DNA of 64,000 bases from Branchinecta lynchi (Eukaryota > Arthropoda > Branchiopoda > Anostraca > Branchinectidae): contig JAKZAP010000011.1 of NCBI GenBank assembly GCA_023053575.1, positions 5,146,001 through 5,210,000 on the forward strand, read 5' to 3'. The position numbers and the translations under genes were made by a program. The notes below the pieces were generated by a model. That model was not told the DNA's origin, did no database searches, and saw only the letters and a program-made list of their open reading frames with translations. Shown here piece after piece: positions 1 through 12,000 of this stretch. Numbering within the stretch: position 1 is the first letter of the stretch; each line of letters opens with the position of its first letter.

Positions 1-461
1 AGAAGAGACGCTGAATCCGTGTGTGACAATCATTTTTTACCCGGACATATAGTTCGACCGAAATCCGGCTAGAGTCGGAAAACCTGATACAAGTTAAATT
101 TTTATTTGAAGTTGATTAGATGTTCATTATTGGGGAAAGAAGATACCCTGAGTTCGTTTTTGAGCTTTCTTTTTTCGCCGGACAAGTAGTTCTGGAGTTC
201 GGCCGAAACCGGGAAATTGGCAGAAGCGGCAGGAAGTTTTCGTCAAAACAGATATGACTTATAGGGGTAAACACACATGCTGAATCCATACCTGAACTTG
301 GTTTTCTCAGATGATTAGCTATTTGGCCTTAATCTGTTTCTGAATTTTAATTGTAAAAATGTTCAAGGAGTCTGGCGATGACTGGATCTGGCTAAGACAA
401 GACCCAGTTGTCCGGATCAGATATTGATTTTTGGGATCCCATCAGAACCTTTGGTCTTGTT
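1..461 (-). repeat. Family A repeat, copy 1, truncated by the window edge
   Basis: Read on the minus strand this begins with the family A start module (ACAAGACC, then GGTTCTGATGGGATCCC) at about 461. It continues into units with ATCTAATCAACTTC and TTTCCGG, then leaves the window. The sequence closely follows the 27-30 kb copies. Confidence 0.8.
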
Positions 462-571
462 CAGTGTCGCAACTAAAGCTGACGTACCTGACATAAATCC
501 GACCAATTGTAGAGTATGCTTGCCCCGTTTGAGGGCCTCAAGTCAATAACACAGGATACTTAAGTGATCAA

Positions 572-845
572 CTTGAGTCAATACAGAAAAGAGCCGCTAA
601 AGTAATATTGTGTGAAGCATTTATATGAATCAGCATTATCAACCTTACAACTACCGTCCCTTTACGAACGTCGGTTCAATTTGATATGCAAATTTGGCCA
701 ATTCCTTCTACGAAGTGACAAACATAGGGCCATACTACCACCGGCCATGTCAGATCGAGTTGACACTAGGTCTAAAAACAAAGAAAAACTGGTACCGCCT
801 ACCACACGAACAAATCGTTTTTTAAACACGTTCGTTCCATTTTAA
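572..845 (+). pseudogene. non-LTR retrotransposon reverse transcriptase, C-terminal relic
   Basis: The conceptual sequence LESIQKRAAKVILCEAF, then after one frameshift YESALSTLQLPSLYERRFNL and KFGQFLLRSDKH, matches the C-terminal region after the reverse transcriptase domain of CR1/Jockey-type elements. It ends NTFVPF and a stop at 843-845. No upstream catalytic domain is present. Confidence 0.65.
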
Positions 846-1669
846 ACGTCAGAGTTTAATAAGGGCTGAAGTTTCTGTTCTTATTTGTGTCCTTTTTTTA
901 ATTTGTAAGCCCAAGCGCCATTTAGTTGAGTTCTCTTCTTGACTATGATAGCTTATGTAAATAAATGATTCTGATGATAATATATTTTTTAACTTTCTGA
1001 TACAAACAAACAAGTGGGTCTGACATGTCTCCAGAATTCGTTAATGTACGCTTTGAGATCCCTTATCGAGATTTAATAGGTAATACTTTTCACCACAAAG
1101 TATATATGATAATTTTTTTTATTCGTAAACTTCCGCCGGCTATTCTAACCAGACAAGAGAAATCACAGCAACCTTTTTAACTTGGTTAAATATTTAACGC
1201 GCTAAGCTAGAATCTTCATTTTCTTTTTCCAACTTGAGCGGTTGAAGAGGACCCTAGCCAAGAAGGGCCAAAATATAGCTCCAATAAAATTCAGCTGACG
1301 TGTCCGTTTTGCACTATCAAATATGATTCGCAGTCAGCTCGGGCTGAAGATATTCCAACAAGACTGTCCAACCAAGGCGACAATAAAGTGTTTCCCGACT
1401 CGTCGTGTCTTTTTCTGGTTTAACAACCTTTCACCAGGTTTTACTGATCACTTTTAATGTCTCCGTATTCTTAAGCTCTCCTTTTCGCCGAACATGGCAA
1501 AAAGACTGACCCGTCGAGAAAACTTTGTTAAAGCTCAAATAAACTTGCGAGTTAAACTTCAGCTCAATCTGTTTTGCCTGATTCCGACCGAATTGCTTGA
1601 CGACTGAGAAAATAAGCTTCAGATATGAACGAATTCAGCATGTATTTTGACCCCCATATCGGATTTTTA
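846..1669. other. non-coding stretch with one degraded hammerhead-like motif
   Basis: I see no gene here. About 1236-1315 holds a degraded copy of the dispersed motif AGGACCCT-GCCAAGAAGGGCC...CAGCTGACGT-TCCGTTTT, best seen at 47630-47700. The rest is unique AT-rich sequence. Confidence 0.5.
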
Positions 1670-2128
1670 GAACGTGTCCGAAAGCTTTTTGGTGCTGTAA
1701 ATGCTGCATTAATGCTGCATTTTCTTTCTTTGTTTTGTCCGAAAGCTATTACCTATTACCTGACACTTTTTGAATACCAAAATGGATCAGCTACTGATAT
1801 CCAAGCTTCTTATCTTCTTATCTTTTCCTTTCTTCGTTGGCAATGATCGCCAGTTCTCTTAGAATTTGGAATGTTTGCCGAATTGTCAGTTGTCTTTTTG
1901 AATTTGTTATGTTTGCCGCCGAAAACACTGAGAGAATCGCCGTACTCCCCAGTTTCTTCTTGAAAGTTCAGCATAAAATTTAGCATTCTTGCTGAATTTT
2001 TCGATGAATTTTATGCTGAATTAATGCTGCATTAACTGAGCGAAAATGTAAGTCCGAAAGCGAAATGCTGCATAAAATGCTGAATTAATTCGGCATTTTT
2101 ATTCGTTTCGGAGCTTTCGGACACGTTC
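1670..2128. mobile_element. 459-bp MITE with TTA target duplication (Harbinger-like)
   Basis: Terminal inverted repeats GAACGTGTCCGAAAGCT (1670-1686) and AGCTTTCGGACACGTTC (2112-2128) are exact. TTA flanks both ends (1667-1669 and 2129-2131), as in PIF/Harbinger insertions. The interior repeats ATGCTGCATTA and its variants. No coding capacity. Confidence 0.75.
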
Positions 2129-2139
2129 TTAATCAACCT

Positions 2140-2765
2140 GGGAAAAAAATACTTTTTACCGAATTTCCGATTTAGGCCGAATTACAGAACTACTTCCCCG
2201 GCAAAATTAGAAAGTCAAAAACGAGTTCAGCTTGTCTCTTTAGCCTATGTCGAACCTCTAATCAACTTCAGATAAAACTTTCGCTTTTGCTAATTTTCCA
2301 GCTTCGGCCGGGTTCCGGACGAACTATTGGACCGCCAACAAATTATGTTCAGAAACGGAATCACCATTTTTTCATACCCCAATATCGAACCTCTAATCAA
2401 CTTCAGATGAAACTTTGACTTTTAACAACTTTCCGGTTTCGACCGGGTTCCGGGCAAACTATTTTTCGGACGATAAAATAATTTTCAGATATGGATTCAT
2501 CATGTCTTCTGACACCTGACATGGGCCATCTTGTTTGCTTTTAAAAATATTTTTGTTCGACCCTTAATCTCAACCCCCTCCTCCAACCCTAAATATAGGG
2601 CAACGAAGCAAATCTATGAACTTGATTTGTACTTTGGTCCAAAGCCTCCCTGCACCAAGTTTGAACAAAATATCTCTACCCCGCTATTGTGCTAACAGAC
2701 TGATGGATGGACAGACGGGTAACCTTTGTGAAGCCATAGGTATCCCTCCACACAAAGGCGTTACT
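2140..2765 (+). repeat. Family A repeat, copy 2, degraded and lacking its start
   Basis: Units with CGAACCTCTAATCAACTTC recur at about 2252 and 2391. They are followed by the end module with CCCTAAATATAGGGC, an ATGGATGGACAGACGG tract and ATAGGTATCCCTCC. The final palindrome is lost. Confidence 0.7.
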
Positions 2766-3355
2766 AGCCAAATTGTTTGGGGGGAGGGGCAAATGACTGT
2801 TTTTACGAATAACCGACTGTTTTGAAGGAAAGTCGAATGTTTCCAAGAAACAAATTGAGTGTTTTCACGAAAAATCGCGGCGAAACACGACGACACGGCT
2901 ATTTTTACCGACTGGCTGACAACATTAAGGGGGGGGGGCACCCCCCCCCCCCCCCCCAATACGTGACTCCCCTGTGGCTCCACTTGCGTTTTGGGATCCC
3001 AAAAAGTGGCTTTATGGGCTGTGAAATTAAGTTTAACAGAGTAGCCTGTATATTTACTCTTTGAGTGCAGTCTTTGTGATTTCTTCCGACAGTCTTCGAA
3101 TTGTGGAACCTCCCTTCGGTTCCTGTGACAAGACGTGGAGCAGTAGCTGACTGAAGATAAATGTATGTTTCCCGTGACAGGCAATTTTCTGCAAGAAAAT
3201 TTTCAAGCGATTAAGGAACGTAAAACATCAGCACTGCACCAGCATGCAGAAATCAACAGTATGGCACCGCATCAATGTCAGCTACCACCCACTACTGTTT
3301 GCGCCTTTCACTATGCACCTTTAGAATGGCACAAGAAGCCGAGTTCCCACGTCTA
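2766..3355. other. non-coding stretch with a G11/C17 junction
   Basis: No gene is visible. Around 2930-2957 a run of Gs is followed at once by a run of Cs, which could fold or mark a joined inverted end. Short C-stops of phrases like ACCGACTG and ACGAAAAATCG recur here and at 8700-8900. Confidence 0.4.
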
Positions 3356-3774
3356 GAGGCGTATTCTCGCCGTTCCCCGAGGACTCCTCGGGGAATCAAC
3401 GGGAACGGCAAGAATAGAGGCGAGTCACTCGTGCGGACTCGGCGTACAGCAAACAACCAGAACATGGGGAATGCTTCCAAAGTGGATGTTGTCCGAAACA
3501 AAAATGTACAGCTGGTGAAATTAGTCTGAATCCACTTTATTCTTTGGTTTTGTTTATTCTGACTGTTTATAATTAATTTTACATTGCACCAACACCAGCA
3601 GAAATCGACTGCCCTCCAAATCTGAAAGGGGGTCCTTTTTTACGATGGCGATGATAATCGGAGCATTCCCGGTTCGTGGGGAACCCCGAAAATACGGGGA
3701 GTGAGTCCCCGGGACAAACAAAAACACGGGGACTCCTCAAAAGGAGAACTCAGGGAACGGCGAGAATATGCCTC
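3356..3774. mobile_element. 419-bp MITE, GAGGCGTATTCTCGCCG inverted repeats, copy 1
   Basis: The left end GAGGCGTATTCTCGCCG is mirrored at the right by CGGCGAGAATATGCCTC. Both ends continue into TCCCCGAGGA-like sequence. A second copy is at 42953-43370 with the same interior (ATCCACTTTAT, GCACCAACACCAGCAG, GGGGAGTGAGTCCCCGG). No clear target duplication and no coding capacity. Confidence 0.75.
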
Positions 3775-5360
3775 AGGTTACTTCCTTTTTGCTTTGTTGC
3801 TTGCTTCGGTCTCCAAGTTCTTGTGAAATAAGAGGCTATCAGCGAAGTATGGACAAAAATTCAGTTTTATAATCATATTGCGTTCATATTTTGAAATTTT
3901 AAAAAGGGCTGGGATAGGAAAGTCTAGTTATCCGTCACTTATTCACTTAAAAGTCTTGAAGACCCGTTGAGAGTGCTTCACTCCATTGCTCCGCTATTCA
4001 TATAGTCGATTTTCGTCGAATGAACTTTTTCTCGGATTCGCAGTACCCCTTTGTGCTTGTACCTTTATACTTGAAACAATTACAAGTTACAAAGGTAGAT
4101 TGCCGAAAAATGAATCTTACTGGGGTCACACGCAATAAGCAGACTTCTTCAGTTCAGAAGTGACCATAATTTTAAGCACGCTTTTGTTGAAATTCAAATT
4201 TTCCGCCTTGGGAAGAACTTTGTGCTGTCGGGCCAGCAGTGGATATTCTGAGAGTCATTAGTTGAGCCCAGAATGAAAAAAAAAAATAAAAAAGATCTAT
4301 AACTCTTAGCAGAGTCAAATAATCCCCTGTATGGAAGTCTAAGATGTAGAAATAGGTTTGCTTTTAAGTTCAACTCCAAGGTAATTCGGATATATTACCC
4401 AACTGTAGCCTACCGCTAAGAAAAAAAACAAAAAAATTATTTTTGACAAATCGGCTAGTCCCAACAAATATAGCATACATCTGAACTGCTGGTGAATAGT
4501 AATCAATTTTGAAGAAATTTTCTAGACATCGTTGCTTTTAGTTATTCAACTAGATGGAATGCGTTTCGAGATGAAATATGATTATTATTGCATGCATGAC
4601 ACAAAATCTAATGTTCGCCTTTTTCCGTGCGGGAGTTTTGAAACAAAATGAGCTTTTGAGCACAAAAAGCTGATTTCTTATCTGCTCGGTTGAGTTTCTC
4701 CTCAAAACTTCCAAGTTTCTATCCGTCACCTAATTCAGCATTCCGCTCTCTTAAACTGGACATTAACGGAACTACCAAAAACTCCGTGATTGACGGGATA
4801 GTTGCGTTTTTTATCTGAATTCCCCTTGCGATTCTCCTCGCAATTCTCCTATGTCTCCTTTCTAGACTACTCAGATGAAAGGAATTCTTCTTTTCTTGCG
4901 TTTTTGTCAGAATCGAGAACGGGGAAAGCCTCGCGATTCTGCAGAATCGAGAAGTTGCTCCGACCGTGAATTCTCCATTCTCCTCTCTCGTTCTCATCCC
5001 GATTGATCAACAGGGTGCGGGTGTTTAATATGCATAAACACTTATACCCGGTTGCGGACGAGCTGCCAAATTAGTGTTTTTGTCAAAAGCGGAAATGGAG
5101 AAGCCAGAGGAGCAAAAACGGTAATTTGTACGAGGGTCGAGAATACAGAAGCGAGAACGGAGAATACTCTACATGACCAAGTCCAAAATACGACAATGAT
5201 CCTCGGGAAAAACGAGATAACATAGCACTAACGACTCAAACTCAACAACTCAATCCTGTGTTAATCAATCACAGCGATGTTTGGGAGCAGCTGTGATACT
5301 GCTTCCGGCTCTTCCGCTAAGTACAGAGCGATTTTGCATCGGTAAGAAGAGTTACCCTAG
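3775..5360. other. non-coding stretch with one copy of a ~200-bp interspersed repeat
   Basis: About 3895-4080 is a copy of a short interspersed repeat (GGGCTG-GATAGG, CACTTATT, GAAGACCCG, CCGCTATTCA). It recurs at 42595-42800 (plus) and 10960-11195 (minus). From 4400 to 5360 I see AT-rich unique sequence and a TTCTCC-rich stretch (4800-5000), with no gene. Confidence 0.5.
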
Positions 5361-5723
5361 GTTCACACAGAGCAAATCGCGGCGATGAACCAGATTTTTC
5401 AATCGCAACGATAGAAGATTTTTATCGCCCGGATGTTCACACTGAATTTTCGTCGGCAACAGAATTTAACGCGAAAAATTTGAAAAACAAATCCCTTTTC
5501 TCGCTTTTTGTACAAAACGGGGTAGAACTGAACAGCAATAATTCATTTTTCTAAAGGCAATCATCAAAACAGTCGTCCATGCTGCCGTTGCATGCATAAA
5601 ATCGTACTGTCTCCCGATTAAAGTTGAATTTTCCCAACACTGAAAATCGCCTGACAAAGCAAAAGAAATCGCCGATTTTGGCGACGAAAATCTCGGCGAT
5701 GGCAGATATCGCCTAGTGTGAAC
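5361..5723. mobile_element. 363-bp MITE-like element with GTTCACAC ends
   Basis: GTTCACAC begins at 5361 and GTGTGAAC ends at 5723. GCGATGA/ATCGCC phrases just inside both ends suggest longer imperfect inverted repeats. No convincing target duplication. Other GTTCACAC-ended elements in the window are at 12804-14406 and 18448-19994. Confidence 0.5.
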
Positions 5724-5828
5724 GAATGTGTGAACATCGGACTAGTCACCAAGAGTATTGAGAGTTCAGATCAAAAACGCAACTTATCCTTTGCACTAAC
5801 CAAAAAGGAAAATAATGGCGGATCTTAC

Positions 5829-6092
5829 AGCGCATTCATTGACAAGCTTGTATTTCTCATCCTCGTCGTTCGTTTCCAAATACGAAGAGACTGAAGTTTT
5901 CAAAATCCGACTGAAAACTTCAATCTGTTGTGCCGCTGTGGATATGCTTGTAATTTCACTTTGAAATCCAGCATCAGAAATGAGCTTGATTGTGAAATTG
6001 AGAATCAGGCACTCAGGATATTCCTCTGCTAGACGGTAGATAAGGGATCGCCATGTGGGATGTCCGATGATTTCCGTCAGCCAGGAGGGAGT
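5829..6092 (-). CDS. NELFCD: NELFCD coding exon 4
   Basis: The exon is 264 bases, 88 codons, entered at GAATTTCAG|ACTCCC and left at GCT|GTAAGA, both phase 0. It begins [20 protein letters not shown] and contains [18 protein letters not shown], matching the conserved body of NELF-C/D. The 3' end of the preceding intron is almost entirely repeat: a 240-bp array begins 21 bases upstream of this exon. Confidence 0.93.
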
Positions 6093-9000
6093 CTGAAATT
6101 CAAATGGCAGAAAGTCAGTTTTGAGAGAGCGTTGGTTCGGTGGTGCACAATCTTTGCTGCCCTACTGAACCCTACTATACTTACTCCATAATCAGAAGAT
6201 GCAAATAAAAAGGATTCCCAATTTGTTGAAATAATTCTTAAACAAGACCAAAGGTTTCGATGGGATCGCAAAAATTTAATATCTGATCCAGACAATTTGG
6301 TCTTGTAAACATCCGGTCTTCGCCAGACTCCTTGGACATTTTTACTGTTGAAATTTAGAAGTCAGTTTTGAAAGAGCGTTGGTTCGGTGGTGCACAATCT
6401 TTGCTGCCCTACTTAACCCCACTATACTTACTCCATGATCAGAAGATGCAAATAAAAAGGATTCCCAATTTGTTGAAATAATTCCTAAACAAGACCAAAG
6501 GTTTCGATGGGATCGCAAAAATTTAATACTTGTAAATATCCGGTCTTCGCCAGACTCCTTGGACATTTTTACTACTGAGATTTAGAAGTCAGTTTTGAGA
6601 GAGCGTTAGTTCGGTGATGCACAGTCTTTGCTGCCCTACTGAACCCTACTATACTTACTCCATTATCAGAAGATGCAAATAAAAAGGATTACCAATTTGT
6701 TGAATAATTCTTAAACAAGACCAAAGGTTTCGATGGGATCGCAAAAATTTAATATTTGATCCAGACAATTCGGTCTTGTAAATATCCGGTCTTCGCCAGA
6801 CTCCTTGGACATTTTTAATATTGAGATTTAGAAACAGAGGAAGGTCCGTGGCTAATCGTCTGAAGCAAGTAAACTTGCAACAAATGGCTTTGAATCAGTG
6901 ATTTCCCGCCTGTATCTAAATAAAACGTTCTTGTGGACCAGGTTAATGGACTTTGACCAGGTCAATCTTGGACACTAGTTCTCGTTCTTCGCAATAATAA
7001 TAATAAATTTATTTCCCATCATGATGCACAAACGTACAAAAAGACGGGAGTAATTAAATGAGGAAGAAGAAACAAATCAAGAAAGAAAGAAATGAAAGAA
7101 ATGACAGTAATATTTTGACATTACTGTCAAAATAAATTATGGAAAGAACACACGAAACTTAAAAAGAAAACCAAACACACTGACATAATTAACACTGACA
7201 TAATATTCACATAGGTAAAAGTCCATGCTCTTTTTTTACAATTTTAAAAATGTCGCCACTGAAAGAACATCATGACCCTGCTCCACCCTACTTACTACAG
7301 TTACTACTCTAGTGACCGTAGTTACTACGCTAGCCTGGAACACTTTTTTCTCGACTATCTCATTAGCAGTTTCAAAATATTTTTATTCTCCCTTAATTTA
7401 AACCCCCTCCCCCACACCTAAATGTAGGGCTACAAAGCCCACCTACGAACTCGACCTTTCCCTTGACAAAACGATCCTCCCACCAAGTTTCATCGAAATA
7501 TCTCATTCCCTTCGAGAGTTATCGTGCTTACAGACGGACGGACAGACGGACAACTTTTGCGATGTCATCGGTATCCCTCTACTTACGTTTTGGGATCCCA
7601 AAAACAGCTTCCATGGGAGCATGATTTCGGAGGGTTCCGGCCAACTTCCCCCCCCCCCCCCACACACACAGTCAGTAGTCCCTTATCGGACCATGTTTAG
7701 ACGTGCTGACACAATTTGGAAACAAAATTATTTTTGTATGAAAAGTATATACAGATGCTGGTGGCCAGTGATCTGCCGTCTCGCGTCTACATTTAACTCG
7801 CGTGTCTAGGGAAAATCCTTAAAGGTTTATTATTAAATTAATTATTTAAAGGTCTATTATTATCCCTAGCTCCCTTCGAAATTATAAGGTGCTGAAATTC
7901 CGTGCCTTATTATAAGGTGCCTTCCATTACTGTTTCGTTTCGTACCTCCGACTTTTTTTTTGCTTTTCCACCGCAATCCGAGTTTTGTCGGTCATGCAAC
8001 ACAAACTTGCAGCAAGCTTCAGGATCCGCCGACAACTCTTTCCCATATAAGGACATGAGGAGCTTCAAAGTATTGTTTTCAAGACATGGTAGAGCATCAG
8101 GTCTACTGTCTGTTCTTTATTTTGCTTGGTTTCCCATTCTTTAACCACGGCTCTTCCAGTTTTCAAATATTTACGTCTAGCCGCCACGTCTCAGAGCAGG
8201 AAGGCTGGAAGTTGACAAGCGCCAACAAAAAAAATCGCAAATTTCATGTGGGAAAGTAGTTAACTAACGGTATTGTTGGAAAATGGTATTTTGAGCAATT
8301 TCATCGTGAAAAGATGATTTCTAGTAAAATTTGTGCTCCAAGTGGGCTTGCCGTTCTAATTATAATTTGATATATATTTGCATTCGGGGGGGGGGGGGGG
8401 GCACCAATTTCGGCGTACGCAAAGACAGATTCTGGGCAGGGTAGGTAAAGCCCTCCAACACATCAGAGACCATTCCGCAAAGCTCAAGAAACAACCTACG
8501 CGGGAATGTGTGCAACAAAATTATATTGAACAAACAGCAAATCTCCAAGACTGCTGAAATCTGGAAGTAGTGGAATCTTTCAATATGCGGAATTCACAAC
8601 AGCTCTTTGTGAGTTTTCTGGTGTATGCATGCACTCCTAGAGTGCCTAAGAGTTGCTTTGAGGGGGGGGGGGAAGGTATTTACCGACTGGCTGGTCATTT
8701 TACGGCCTGTTTTTGAACAGAAAAAAAAGTCTGTTTTCAAGAAAAAACGACTGTTTTGATAAAAAATCGACTGATTTTAAGAAAAACCGAACCAGGTTTT
8801 ACGAAAAACCGACTGTTTATACGAAGAATCGACTGATTCCAAGAAAAAAATCGACTATTTTTAAGACTCTGTTATTTTTTACCGACAGGCCGACAACATC
8901 GGGGGGTGGCATCCCCCCCCCTAAGTGACGCCCCTGGGTAGACTGCATCTTACCTCTCCATCCTCAGAGAAAATGTTATCTGCCTTCTTTGGGTCAAAAC

Positions 9001-12000
9001 TTTTCAGGACAAGTTCCTTCATGTGGTTCTCTACCATGCTTTGGACATCTGCAATGCTTGTGCCCGCAAGGATCAACCATTCAGCCATGAGATTAGCCAT
9101 TTGTGCGGTTGCCATGTAGTTCTTTGACAACAGTTCAATGACCTGCTCGGGATCACCACCAGCAATGAAATACCTGAAAGGAAAAAAATATGCAGGCTGA
9201 CAAAAAGAAGAACCTCGAAGAGCAAATTTCACCGGCGTTTTTTCAAAAGGTGATTTTCTTCAAACTGAGTTATTGGTAGCGTCCTATGTGCACTCGTGTC
9301 CTGCATGTCTGGTAGAAAATTTCGGTCAAACTGGAACCACCTCTAGGAGATACAGGGATTTGTCAAAGTCCGAAAAGTTCAATAAGATTTCTGGTGGACT
9401 TCTCCTAAGAGCACTTTTTTTCTCAAAAGCTGTTTTGGAAGAATGTGTTAAAGACTGACAATACAACACAACAGCTCTACCTTTTCAATTCTGAGAAGAT
9501 TCCTGGCTCCATGATATAATCTGGTGTTGCAAATGCCTTCAGGCATTGCTCTCGGACTTCTTGCGCATTTTCTTCAGAAGGACCAGCATCATCATCAAGC
9601 TAGAAAAAAACAAGTTACAACAATAAAGCAATGCTATTCACCTTTCAAACCCTTTCAAACCATTTGGCATTGGCTACAACAGGCGCTATATATAAATAAG
9701 TTCCATTTGGCATAGCATATCAGAACTCATGCATTTGCAATTACTGGCTACATCCACCTAGCCTATAGTCAGGAGCGTAGCTGGAGGGGGGGGGGGGCTT
9801 TGAATGAATGATTGAAATATGCACAGCCCTAGGCCAAGAAAAAAGATAAGAAAACACCAACAAAAACACATACAAACAAGAGCTACGAGCTCTTACGGAA
9901 CTTGTGACGATTAGGCGGTACAAGAAAGTAGATGAGAATGTCACAAATACACTTGCCATCCGAAAATGCGGTTTGGACCAAAAATAGGATGTGTTGTTTC
10001 ACTCAAGTCTGGGCATTTCCGGCATCGCCTCGGATCATCTGGAGCAAATGTCTGTTCTAACTTCCAAATTTCAGCCCAATAAATCCACTCGTTTGATACC
10101 TAGATGTGACACACGATTTCCAATACCTCCCTCCAACCCCTAACGCGACCGAATCCGGTTCGGACTCAAGAATGGATCATCTAAAGCATCTTCTCTTTCC
10201 ACCTATCAAGTTTCACTCGAATCTGAGCATTTTTTGGAAAACTCCCCCCCCCACCGCGGTCGGACCCTAAAATTTGTCACCTAGGACATATGCTCTCTAC
10301 ATTCCAAGTTTCATTTAAACCGCGCTCGTTTGAGCCTTATGCGAGCCACACATTTCTGGGACTCCCCCTCCAACTTCCCTACTGTGGCTGAATACGACTT
10401 GAAAACATGAAAGTCGTAACTCTGACATCTCCTCTTCCCGTCCATCAAGTATTGACTGATTTGGAGCATAAGCTACCTGCAAATTTTCGGTTCTAGTCCC
10501 GCCCCCTCCTAGCGTGGCCGTATCCGGTCCAGACGCCAAATAACAAATCTAGGCCGCATCAACTCGGTACCGTCCAACTTGCATCCCATTAGGTCTATGC
10601 GTTTGGTTTTTGTACAAGTCAAAACTTCCGGACCCCCCTCCCCCCCAACTCCCCCAACCATGTCCGCACGTGGTTCAAACGATGTTTTGCATGTCTAGGT
10701 CATCAATTCTTATCCCCCATTAAAGTTTAACTGAAAAGCCAACTTATTTTCTTATCCTTTAACTGTAGGCCTATACACCGCATTATTTGGATTGTGTAAA
10801 GGGATTTTTGAATTTTTCGCTGTTTACTCCAGAATGGCATTCAGAATACCTACGGCCGTCCTCACAACTAAAATTCTACTATGACGCGCCAAATTTGAAG
10901 CTCAGTCGAAACGCAGCTTTTTAGTGGCCAGGGATCGTCATATGGAAGGTAGCTCACTGCGTGAACACTTATTTTCGTAAATCTTTTCGTCGAGCATAAA
11001 ACACAGGTACAAGCGCATACATATACCACAAATCTGACAGGGAAATTCCACTATTTTAAAATCAACTATTCGTGAATAGTGGAGCAACAAAGCAACGCAT
11101 TTACATTGGGTCTTCAAGTCTCTTTAAGTGAATAAGTGATGGGTACCGGTAGCTGGGTTGTCCTACCTCAGCCCCTTTCAGTTAAACTTTAAGTTTGACT
11201 TGAATCGCACCACCCGTTCCCAAATTACCGAAGCCAATTTCGGTATTCTCCTTCCCTCACTCTCCCAAAAATGGTCGGATCCAGGAACAGAAGTTTTCCT
11301 CTATATGTCAGGTTCACACGTCAATTAGGTCGGGGTCCCTAATATACCTGCAAAGTTTCATTATCTTAGCACATCTGGAACTATTCTAACTCGCGATCAC
11401 CTTAATTCTGGTAAACCCCCTCCAACTCCCCCCACAGAGCTCCGATACGATCTGGCTCCATCATTTGCGTATCTAGGCCTAATGATTGTTCTCCCCACAA
11501 AGTTCCATCCCAATCCCTCGACTCTAAGCGTTTCACAAGTTTTCCGGTGCGACCCTCCAGCCCCCCCCCCCCACACACACACAAGTACTAAAATCCCGCG
11601 GTAGCTCTTTCCCCTTGCCAAGTTTCATTCAAATCCGATCACCTGTTCAAAATTTGTCCATACCACTAGATTCCGGATTCCCCATCCCTCCACTCCCCCC
11701 ATGATGGTTGGATCGAGTAAAAGACTATTCTCAAGTCAACCTGTTGGTGTCCCTGACACTTACTAAATTTCATTGCCCTAGCACATCAGGAAGTACCGAA
11801 CTCGAGTGGTAACTAGAACGCCGGACCACCCCCAACTCCCTCACAGTGCCTGATTTCGGTCCGATTGTGTCAATGACCTATCAAGGACTTGTACTTATTC
11901 TTCCCACCAAGTTTCATCCCAATCCCTCCACTCTAAGCATTTCCCAAGATTTCCTACAACTCCCCCCAATTCAATTCAATTCAATTCAAATAATTTATTT

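Noticed and set aside
2684..3184. 166-codon open frame on the minus strand
   Set aside because: It spans a family A end module and a G/C homopolymer junction; low-complexity glycine/proline content shows it is a by-product of repeats.
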